Made by a program: the position numbers and the translations under genes. This document shows positions 21,347 to 28,200 of a stretch of 36,847 nt of DNA, in pieces; position 1 is the stretch's first letter, and each line of letters opens with the position of its first letter. Source of the stretch: DATAVB01 sp040414495 (lineage in GTDB: Bacteria > Actinomycetota > Actinomycetes > Mycobacteriales > QHCD01); NCBI GenBank assembly GCA_040414495.1, contig JBEDUI010000194.1:1-36847 (forward strand), in the 5' to 3' direction. Under the pieces are notes generated by a model. That model searched no databases, was not told the origin of the DNA, and saw only the letters and a list, made by a program, of their open reading frames with translations.

Positions 21347-24300
21347 GCGGTCTGGACCGGCGGCTGCTGCGCAACGCGCCGGCGGCCCGCCGGTTCGTGG
21401 TGTGCTCGGCCGCGATCGGTGTGGCTACGGCCGTACTGGTGATCGTGCAGGCCGGGCTGCTGGCCGACACAATCGCGCGGGCCTTTCTCGGGCACGCCGG
21501 GTTGGCTGCGTTGACGCCGGCGCTGCTGGCGTTGACCGCTGTCGTGCTGGCCCGGGCCGGGCTGGCCTGGTTGGGCGAGGTCGCCGGCAACCGCGCGTCG
21601 GCGGCGGTATTGGCGCAGCTGCGGACCCGGCTGCTGGAGCAGACGTTCCGGCTCGGTCCGCGGCATCCGGCGCTGCCGGGCCCGGGCCGGCTGGCGACAT
21701 TGGCCACCAGCGGGGTCGACGAGTTGGACGGGTACGTCAGCCGGTACCTGCCGCAGCTGTTGGTGGCGGCGGTCGTGCCGTTGGTGGTGGCGGTACGGAT
21801 CCTGACCGTGGATTGGATTTCGGCGCTGTTGATCGGGTTGACGCTGCCGTTGGTCCCGTTGTTCATGGCGTTGATCGGACTGCACACCCGCGACCGGGTC
21901 GCCCGGCAGTGGCGGGCGTTGGCGGTGCTCGGGCACCACTTCGTCGATGTGGTCGCCGGTCTGGACGTGCTCACCGCGTACGGCCGGGCCCGCCGCCAAT
22001 CCCGGCAGATCTCCGAGATGTCGCAGCGGTACCGGGTGCAGACGCTGCGCAGCCTTCGGGTCGCGTTCCTCTCGGCGCTGGTTTTGGAACTGTTGGCCAC
22101 GCTGTCGGTGGCGCTGGTCGCGGTGGCGGTCGGGTTGCGGCTGGTCTACGGCCGGATGGATCTGGCCACCGGGCTGTTGGTGATCGTGCTGGCGCCTGAG
22201 GTATATCTGCCGTTGCGGGCGGTGGCGGCCCGATTCCACGACAGCGCGGCCGGCGCCGCCGCAGCCGACGAGCTCTTCACTGTCCTCGATGCACAGTCCA
22301 CAGTGGACTCTTGTACGGCCGGTGTGCCGGAGCTCGGATCCGTACAACTGCGTGATGTTCGGGTCGACGGACGATCCGGACCGGTCCTGGATGGATTCTC
22401 GTTACGAATCGAGCCCGGCGAAGTCCTCGGCCTGGCCGGACCCAGCGGCGCCGGCAAATCGACCCTTCTCGACCTGCTGCTGGGCTGGCGAACGCCTTCG
22501 GCCGGCCGGGTTGAGGTGGCCGGCGTCGATCTATCCACAGTGGACAATTCGGGTTGGCTGCGCCGGGTGGCGTGGCTGCCGCAACACCCGCGGCTGGTGG
22601 CCGGCACGATCGCCGACAACCTGCGAGTGGCCGCACCGCACGCCTGCGCTGATCAGCTGGCTGCGGTCGCCGCTACGGTCGCGCTCGATCTGCCCTTGGA
22701 CACGCCGGTGTACGAACGCGGCCGGGGGCTCTCGACCGGTCAGCAGCGGCGGGTCGCGTTGGCCCGGGCGCTGCTGGCCGACCGGCCGCTGCTGCTGCTC
22801 GACGAGCCGACCGAGGGCGTGGACGCCGACACCGAACAGGCCGTGCTGGACGCGCTGCCGGCCGCGTTGGCCGGGCGCAGCGCGGTCATCGTCAGCCACC
22901 GGGCGGCAGTGCTCGAGCGGTGCGACCGGGTGGTGCGGCTGCCTGGTCGTCTCGAACCCCGGTCCCAGCCCGCCCCGGCACCCGCGCGAGCGCCGCTGAG
23001 CCCGACCACACCGCTGACCGATTCCGTACCGATCGAGCCGGAGCCCGGTGGCCGCGGTGAGCTGCTGGCCCTGCTCCGGCCGTACCGCCGGCGGTTGGCG
23101 GTGGCCGTACTGGCCGGGGCCGGCGCGCTCGGGTCGGCGGTGGCGTTGACCGCCACCTCGGCCTGGCTGATCTGCGCCGCCGCGCTGCACCCGCCCGTAC
23201 TCAGCCTGATGGTCGCGATCGTGGCGGTACGGGCGTTCGGTCTGTCCAAGGGCGGGTTCCGGTACGCCGAGCGGTTGGCCTCGCACGACGTCGCGCTGCG
23301 GGTGCTGGCCGCGTTGCGGGTCCGGCTGTGGGGGTCGTTGGTGCGGCTCGGGCCGGCGGCCACCGCACGGCTGCGGACCGGCGAGCTGCTGGCCCGGCTG
23401 ACCGGCGACGTCGAGGCGCAGCAGGACGTGGTGGTCCGGGCGCTGGTACCCGGGGCCGCCGCTCTTTTGGTCGGCCTCGGTACCGCCACCGCGCTGGGCG
23501 TACTGCTGCCGACCGCCGGCCTGACCCTGGCCGCCGGCCTGCTCTGCGCCGGGCTGCTAGCGCCGGCGGTGACCGTGCGCTGCGCCCGGACCGCGGCCCG
23601 CCGGACCGCCGCCGCCCGGGGTGCCCGCACCGCCGCCGTGACCGAGCTGATCGAAGCCGGCCCGGACCTGGTCGCGTTCGGCGCGGCCGAGCGGCGACGC
23701 CAACAGGTCGCGACCCTGGACGCGAAACTCACCGCCCTGCAACGAAAAGCGGCCACCGCGACCGGACTCGGCCTGGCTCTGACCGTACTGGCGATCGGCG
23801 GCGCGACCGTGGCCTGCACCGCCCTGGGCATCCAGGCGCTGCGGGCCGGCACGCTGCCGGGCACCGAACTGGCCGTACTCGCGCTGACCCCACTTGCCAC
23901 CGCGGACCTGGTGGCGGCCCTGCCCGAAGCCGCCCGCCGGCTGGCCACCGCCCTGCCGGCGGCGCGCCGACTGGCCGACCTGGACCGGACCCCGGCGCCC
24001 GTACACGAGCCGGCCGAGCCGCTGCCCGTACCACCGGGCGACCGACTGGCCGCGGACCGGATCACCGTGCGGTGGCCCGGCGCAGCCAGAGACGCGGTCC
24101 GCGACGTCGACGTGGTCGTGGCGCACCCGACGCCGTTGGTGCTGACCGGCCCGAGCGGCTGCGGCAAAAGCACCGTGGTGGCCGCCCTGATGCGCACTCT
24201 CGATCCCGACGCCGGGACGGTCTGGATCGACGACCGGCCGGCGCGTCAGATCAACAGCGATGACCTGCGGACCCGCATCGCCTGGTGCGGCCCGGCGACA

Positions 24301-24708
24301 CACCTGTTCGACAGCACACTGCGGGAGAACCTGCGCCTCGCCCGGCCCGAGGCCACCGACGCCGAACTGGCTGACGCACTGGAAAAGGCCGGTTTGGGCG
24401 CCTGGCTGGCCGGCCTGCCGGACGGGCTGGCGACCTTGGTCGGCCGGCACGGCGGCGCGGTTTCGGGCGGCGAGCGGCAACGCATCGGCCTGGCCCGGGT
24501 ACTGCTGGCCGACCGGCCGATCCTGCTGCTAGACGAACCGACCGCGCACCTGGACGCCGACACGGCCGCGGTCGTCTACGCCGACCTGTTGCGGGCGGCG
24601 GCCGGGCGGGCCGCGTTGATCGTCACGCATCGGCCGGCCGACCTGCCCGGGCTGCCGCGACTCGACCTCACGGAGGCGGCGGTACGTCGGCCGTCCGCGG
24701 TTCGCTGA
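21343..24708 (+). CDS. cydDC: Fused CydD-CydC ABC exporter for cytochrome bd assembly
   Basis: The 1121-aa protein is two ABC half-transporters in one chain. The CydD half has about six membrane helices, Walker A GPSGAGKST (366-374), signature LSTGQQRR (463-470), Walker B LLLLDEPTEG and an SHR switch. A Pro/Ala-rich linker (about 545-570) leads to the CydC half: a second membrane domain, Walker A GPSGCGKST (936-944), signature VSGGERQR (1040-1047), ILLLDEPTAH and THR. CydDC exports glutathione/cysteine-type thiols or otherwise supports haem insertion into the bd oxidase; separate in E. coli, fused in many actinobacteria. Both ATP sites look intact. It overlaps ndh by 4 bp and its last 41 bp overlap the convergent DUF2254 gene. 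Two TCCACAGTGGA palindromes lie in the CydD half. Confidence 0.96.
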   Translation: MSGLDRRLLRNAPAARRFVVCSAAIGVATAVLVIVQAGLLADTIARAFLGHAGLAALTPALLALTAVVLARAGLAWLGEVAGNRASAAVLAQLRTRLLEQTFRLGPRHPALPGPGRLATLATSGVDELDGYVSRYLPQLLVAAVVPLVVAVRILTVDWISALLIGLTLPLVPLFMALIGLHTRDRVARQWRALAVLGHHFVDVVAGLDVLTAYGRARRQSRQISEMSQRYRVQTLRSLRVAFLSALVLELLATLSVALVAVAVGLRLVYGRMDLATGLLVIVLAPEVYLPLRAVAARFHDSAAGAAAADELFTVLDAQSTVDSCTAGVPELGSVQLRDVRVDGRSGPVLDGFSLRIEPGEVLGLAGPSGAGKSTLLDLLLGWRTPSAGRVEVAGVDLSTVDNSGWLRRVAWLPQHPRLVAGTIADNLRVAAPHACADQLAAVAATVALDLPLDTPVYERGRGLSTGQQRRVALARALLADRPLLLLDEPTEGVDADTEQAVLDALPAALAGRSAVIVSHRAAVLERCDRVVRLPGRLEPRSQPAPAPARAPLSPTTPLTDSVPIEPEPGGRGELLALLRPYRRRLAVAVLAGAGALGSAVALTATSAWLICAAALHPPVLSLMVAIVAVRAFGLSKGGFRYAERLASHDVALRVLAALRVRLWGSLVRLGPAATARLRTGELLARLTGDVEAQQDVVVRALVPGAAALLVGLGTATALGVLLPTAGLTLAAGLLCAGLLAPAVTVRCARTAARRTAAARGARTAAVTELIEAGPDLVAFGAAERRRQQVATLDAKLTALQRKAATATGLGLALTVLAIGGATVACTALGIQALRAGTLPGTELAVLALTPLATADLVAALPEAARRLATALPAARRLADLDRTPAPVHEPAEPLPVPPGDRLAADRITVRWPGAARDAVRDVDVVVAHPTPLVLTGPSGCGKSTVVAALMRTLDPDAGTVWIDDRPARQINSDDLRTRIAWCGPATHLFDSTLRENLRLARPEATDAELADALEKAGLGAWLAGLPDGLATLVGRHGGAVSGGERQRIGLARVLLADRPILLLDEPTAHLDADTAAVVYADLLRAAAGRAALIVTHRPADLPGLPRLDLTEAAVRRPSAVR
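22295..22309. repeat. Recurrent palindrome TCCACAGTGGA (longest copy)
   Basis: AGTCCACAGTGGACT is a 15-bp palindrome around a central A. The core TCCACAGTGGA also occurs at 9783-9793, 19492-19502 and 22534-22544, with near copies at 18224-18233 and 33698-33707. Every exact copy lies in a coding frame as Ser-Thr-Val-Asp/Glu and uses a Thr codon (ACA or ACT) that looks uncommon in these genes. Confidence 0.6.
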
Positions 24709-25990
24709 CAGTTCCGCTGTCTGGGACGCTCCGCCCGCCGATCCCCTGCCGGTCGCTCCCGGCGGCCAGCGCCCGCGCGGACGGATCGGCGAAGGACCGT
24801 TCGATGGTGGCGTCAAGCCGGCATAGCTGGGCCCGTATCGCCGGCTGCCGCTCCACCGGCACGGTTTGCGACAGGCCATCCAGCATCGCCCGCAGTCGCC
24901 GGCACACCTGCGTCGAGTGCGCCCCGTACTCCCGGATCTCAGTGACCGCGAGGCTGAGGAAGTCCTCCCAGGTCCGGCCGGGAAAGATCAACCGGCGAAC
25001 GCCATCGGCATCGGCGATGGCGTGGGCCGCCCGCAGCGATGTCGCCGCGACCGCCTGCAGGAACGCCTCGATCCGGTCCAGGATCTGTACCGCTGTCGTC
25101 GGGTCGTTGATCGCCGGTGAGAGCGCCTTGATCGCGATGTCGACCAGAATGCGCAACGCGAACGCCGGGTCCTGCTCGATCGTGCGCTCCCCGCCGATGG
25201 CGAAGTGACCGCGCAGCTGCTCCGCGTCCGGCGCGGCCGTACCGAAGACGCCGACCAGCGGTGTCTGCACATCGACGAAGTCGCCGACGGTCTGCTCGGC
25301 CACGAACGTGCAGTCGTACCGCCGGGCCAATCCGATCAGCCCGTCCAGGTTGATGGCCTGCACGGCACCGACCCGGCCGGCCGGCACCACCCTCAGCGGT
25401 CGACCGGGCGGCGGGGTCGTGTCGATGAGGTGATGCTCGGACAGCTGCCCGATCCAGTCGGCCAGCACGTCCTGTCCGGCCTGCCCGACCAGAGCCGCCA
25501 CCGCGACCGGGCGCAGCCGGTGGGTGAATCGGTCGAGGTACACCAACAGCAGGGCCAGGCTCGCGGCCACCGCGGCACCGGCGATGGTGACCCCGATGTC
25601 CGGTACGAAATGGCTCTCGACCCGGCGCAGCAAGGAGAAGGAGAACGTCAACGTACCGGCGAAGGTCGCCAGCACGATCTTCTGCAGCCGGTCCCGGTAC
25701 CACAGGCGCATGTACCGCGGCGAGAGACTGCCGGTGGCCTGCTGGACCACGAGCACGCCGATCGTCACCACGAACCCGAGCAGCGCGACCATCGCCCCGA
25801 CGATCGCGGTCAACACGCCGCTGGCGGTTCCGGCCGAGTAGTGCCAGCCAGCCGGCAGCGTGACCTCCCGATCGATCCACAACGCGAGCTGGGCCAGCCC
25901 GCCGCCGAGAATTCCGCCGAGCACCGGCAACACCCACAGGCTGCCCTTGAGGAACTGCCGCCGTTCGAACCGGGCCGCCCACGAGCTCAC
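24668..25990 (-). CDS. DUF2254 domain-containing membrane protein
   Basis: The 440-aa product matches DUF2254. The N-terminal 155 or so residues hold about four membrane helices, including GSLWVLPVLGGILGGGLAQL, GVLTAIVGAMVALLGFVVTI and IVLATFAGTLTFSFSLL. A soluble part follows with AVQAINLDGLIGLARRYDC, GERTIEQDPAFALRILVDIA and the family's hallmark IKALSPAINDPTTAVQ. The function is unknown; membrane location is clear. The start GTG at 25990 overlaps the ClC stop (GTGA), so translation is coupled to the ClC gene. The C-terminus (about 60 residues) is low-complexity, and its coding end overlaps the end of cydDC by 41 bp on the opposite strand. Confidence 0.93.
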   Translation of the reverse strand: MSSWAARFERRQFLKGSLWVLPVLGGILGGGLAQLALWIDREVTLPAGWHYSAGTASGVLTAIVGAMVALLGFVVTIGVLVVQQATGSLSPRYMRLWYRDRLQKIVLATFAGTLTFSFSLLRRVESHFVPDIGVTIAGAAVAASLALLLVYLDRFTHRLRPVAVAALVGQAGQDVLADWIGQLSEHHLIDTTPPPGRPLRVVPAGRVGAVQAINLDGLIGLARRYDCTFVAEQTVGDFVDVQTPLVGVFGTAAPDAEQLRGHFAIGGERTIEQDPAFALRILVDIAIKALSPAINDPTTAVQILDRIEAFLQAVAATSLRAAHAIADADGVRRLIFPGRTWEDFLSLAVTEIREYGAHSTQVCRRLRAMLDGLSQTVPVERQPAIRAQLCRLDATIERSFADPSARALAAGSDRQGIGGRSVPDSGTVSEPRTADVPPPP

Positions 25991-27381
25991 GAGCCCCGCC
26001 TCAGCCGCTTACGTAAGTGATCGGGCTCGAACGACGCGGCCAGTACGTACGCGACCACCACCGAGACGATCACCAACGGCATCACCGCCAGACCGTCGGA
26101 GGTGAGCAGAAGCGTGGCCAGCAGCACCGAGGTCAACGGCAGCCGCAGCATCACCGCGCACATCGCGCCGATGCCCATCGCCACCGCTGGCACCAGCGGC
26201 AACCCGGGCAGGTGCGACATCGCGATCCCGCCGGCCGCGCCCATAAACATCGACGGGAACACCGGACCGCCGCGGAAACTGCTCATCGACAGGGCGTACG
26301 CAACGCCTTTACACAACAGCAGCATCAGCAGTACGAGCACCGAATAGCTGGCGCTGTGCTGGATCAACGGACCCATGTCGGTCTGACCGGAGAACAGCAC
26401 GTCCGAGTACGGCTTGTCGGTCGAGGTCGTGTACGCGATCGCCAGCCCGGCGATGGCCAGCCCCACGATCGATGCGGCCCATACGATCCGGGGCGCCACG
26501 AGCCCGCGCAGCGCGGTGGCGCCGATCCGGATGATCGAGCCGAGCAGCACCGCCAGCACGCCGATGAGCAGGGCCCACCCGAACTCCGCGATGTCGGGGC
26601 GGGCGAAATGCGGCAGGTTCGGCAATGCCAGCGACGTCGTCCCCAATCCGGTCAACGAATCCAGCCCGATGAAGATCAGCGAACCGACCCCGGCCGCGAG
26701 CAATCCGGGCAGCAGCACCAGCTCCATCGTCGCCCCACCGATCCCGGCCACCTCCATCAGCAGGAAAGCGCCCAGCAGCGGCGAACCAAGTAAGGCGCTG
26801 ATGGCGGCGAAACTGCCAGCCGAGGCCATCACGGTCGCCACCCGGGGCGGCGCGTCCTTTTTGGCCAGCTTGACCGCGAGCGCGCCGAGCCCGGCCCCGA
26901 GCGCGATCAGCGGCGCCTCCGGCCCAAGCACCACCCCGAAGCTCAACGTGGCCAGCGCCGCGATCACCACCCCGGGCAGGTCGATCGGACGGATCGGCTT
27001 CCCGTGGCCGAAACCGTCGACCGGCGAGTGGCCACCGCCGCCGGGCAGGTACCGGATGACCGGCCCGACGATCAGGCCAGCCACCACCAGGAGGACCAAC
27101 AGCCACCAGTTCGGCGTCGAGGAAAAGCCCATCCGGCGCGGCGCATCGGTGAACAGCCAACGCTGCATGGCAGTGACCAACTGCAGGAAAAAGTACGCGG
27201 CGGCCGAGACCGGGACGCCGATCAAGGCAGCCAGGATCAGCAAGGCGCGATAGCCGGAGGAACGCAGCTGGGCGCCCGGATCGACTGGCTTCGCCGGGGC
27301 ACCGGGTGCCTGCGCGGGCGGCTGTGTCGGCGTCGGCGCCGCGTCCGGCTTGGCTGGGTCCGCCCGTGTCGTCTCGGCCAT
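25987..27381 (-). CDS. ClC family chloride channel / transporter
   Basis: The 464-aa product has a Pro/Ala-rich cytoplasmic N-terminus (about 40 residues), then 10 or more membrane helices. ClC features include the region LPGGGGHSPVDGFGHGKPI, the gating-glutamate region VLGPEAPLIALGAGLG (GPEAP in place of GREGP, Glu kept), GSFAAISALLGSPLLGAFLL, MSSFRGGPVFPSMFMGAAGG corresponding to the GxFxP motif, and LRLPLTSVLLATLLL. It moves Cl- or exchanges Cl- for H+; which of the two cannot be decided here. No CBS domains are present. The start at 27381 has AGGGGGAC about 8 nt upstream; a 42-codon extension would run through dyad site 7. It forms a coupled pair with DUF2254 and is divergent from the K+ channel. 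Confidence 0.92.
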   Translation of the reverse strand: MAETTRADPAKPDAAPTPTQPPAQAPGAPAKPVDPGAQLRSSGYRALLILAALIGVPVSAAAYFFLQLVTAMQRWLFTDAPRRMGFSSTPNWWLLVLLVVAGLIVGPVIRYLPGGGGHSPVDGFGHGKPIRPIDLPGVVIAALATLSFGVVLGPEAPLIALGAGLGALAVKLAKKDAPPRVATVMASAGSFAAISALLGSPLLGAFLLMEVAGIGGATMELVLLPGLLAAGVGSLIFIGLDSLTGLGTTSLALPNLPHFARPDIAEFGWALLIGVLAVLLGSIIRIGATALRGLVAPRIVWAASIVGLAIAGLAIAYTTSTDKPYSDVLFSGQTDMGPLIQHSASYSVLVLLMLLLCKGVAYALSMSSFRGGPVFPSMFMGAAGGIAMSHLPGLPLVPAVAMGIGAMCAVMLRLPLTSVLLATLLLTSDGLAVMPLVIVSVVVAYVLAASFEPDHLRKRLRRGS

Positions 27382-27438
27382 AGGTCGTCCCCCTGTCGCG
27401 TATCTCCCGAACCGTGCACCCGCCGGCCGGGCCGGGCA

Positions 27439-27455
27439 TCGCCCGAGCCGGGTGA
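27439..27455. promoter_or_regulatory. 17-bp dyad operator, site 7
   Basis: TCGCCC-GAGCC-GGGTGA has one deviation (G for A at position 3). It is centred 66 bp upstream of the ClC start codon and 34 bp from site 8. Confidence 0.6.
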
Positions 27456-27472
27456 GCAGCGAGTCCGGCGGA

Positions 27473-27489
27473 TCACCCAGCGCGGGTGA
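27473..27489. promoter_or_regulatory. 17-bp dyad operator, site 8
   Basis: TCACCC-AGCGC-GGGTGA has perfect arms and matches the consensus exactly. It is centred 122 bp upstream of the K+ channel start codon. Sites 7 and 8 together occupy the middle of the 221-bp ClC / K+ channel gap. Confidence 0.7.
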
Positions 27490-27602
27490 CGACGCTCGTC
27501 CGGCCACGGCGTTCGGTCAGAGGAATCTGCGGCTTTGCCCACTGGGGCGGGATTCCGGCCTGACGGCGGTACGAACGCCAGGACCGAGGATGGAGCGGCC
27601 CG

Positions 27603-28199
27603 ATGCCCACCCGGCGATTGGACGAGCTCACGCCCAGGGGGCGGCGGTGGGCGGTCGGGTTCGCGTTACTGCGGGCAGCGGCCAGCGTGGTGCTGCTGGT
27701 GGTCGCGTACTACCTGCTGCCGCTGGATCAGCCGCTGCACTCCTCGACCTGGGTCAAGCTGGCGTTCGGGCTGCTGATCTTCGCGATCGTCGTCAGCTAC
27801 GAAATCTGGTCGATCATGCGCTCGAAACGCCCACGGTTGCGGGCGATCGAGGCGATCAGCGTCACCCTGCCGCTGCTGCTGCTGATCTTCGCCGCCACGT
27901 ACGTGCTGCTGCAGCGCAATACCTCGGGCAGCTTCACCCAGACCATCAGCCGTACCGATTCGCTCTATTTCACCGTCACCGTCTTTGCCACGGTCGGTTT
28001 CGGCGACATCGCCGCGGTCACCGAGGTGGCCCGGATCGTGGTGACGATCCAGATGATCATCGACCTGATCGCGATCGGGTTGGTCGCCAAGGTCGTGCTC
28101 GGTGCGGTCCAGGTGGCGGTACGTCGGCAGGGCGGCGAGCCCGAGACGCCGACAGATGAGGAGGACACCGCGGTCCGGGACGAATCACCGGGCGGTTGA
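27603..28199 (+). CDS. Potassium channel family protein (ion_trans_2)
   Basis: This 198-aa membrane protein has helices at about 16-40, 50-70 and 81-104, a re-entrant pore loop SLYFTVTVFATVGFGDIAAV with the selectivity filter TVGFGD at 130-135, and a last helix ARIVVTIQMIIDLIAIGLVA. The filter is a K+-channel signature (TVGFGD in place of TVGYGD). A short acidic C-terminal tail follows; there is no RCK domain. It would conduct K+ across the membrane, probably as a tetramer. A GGAG motif lies about 8 nt before the ATG at 27603. It is divergent from ClC across two dyads, suggesting joint control of K+ and Cl- flux. Its stop codon lies 1 bp from that of the convergent LuxR gene. Confidence 0.93.
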   Translation: MPTRRLDELTPRGRRWAVGFALLRAAASVVLLVVAYYLLPLDQPLHSSTWVKLAFGLLIFAIVVSYEIWSIMRSKRPRLRAIEAISVTLPLLLLIFAATYVLLQRNTSGSFTQTISRTDSLYFTVTVFATVGFGDIAAVTEVARIVVTIQMIIDLIAIGLVAKVVLGAVQVAVRRQGGEPETPTDEEDTAVRDESPGG

Positions 28200-28200
28200 G

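Noticed and set aside
19604..22347. Two overlapping minus-strand frames opposite ndh and cydDC
   Set aside because: Antisense shadows of two well-conserved genes; no domain, no ribosome binding site.
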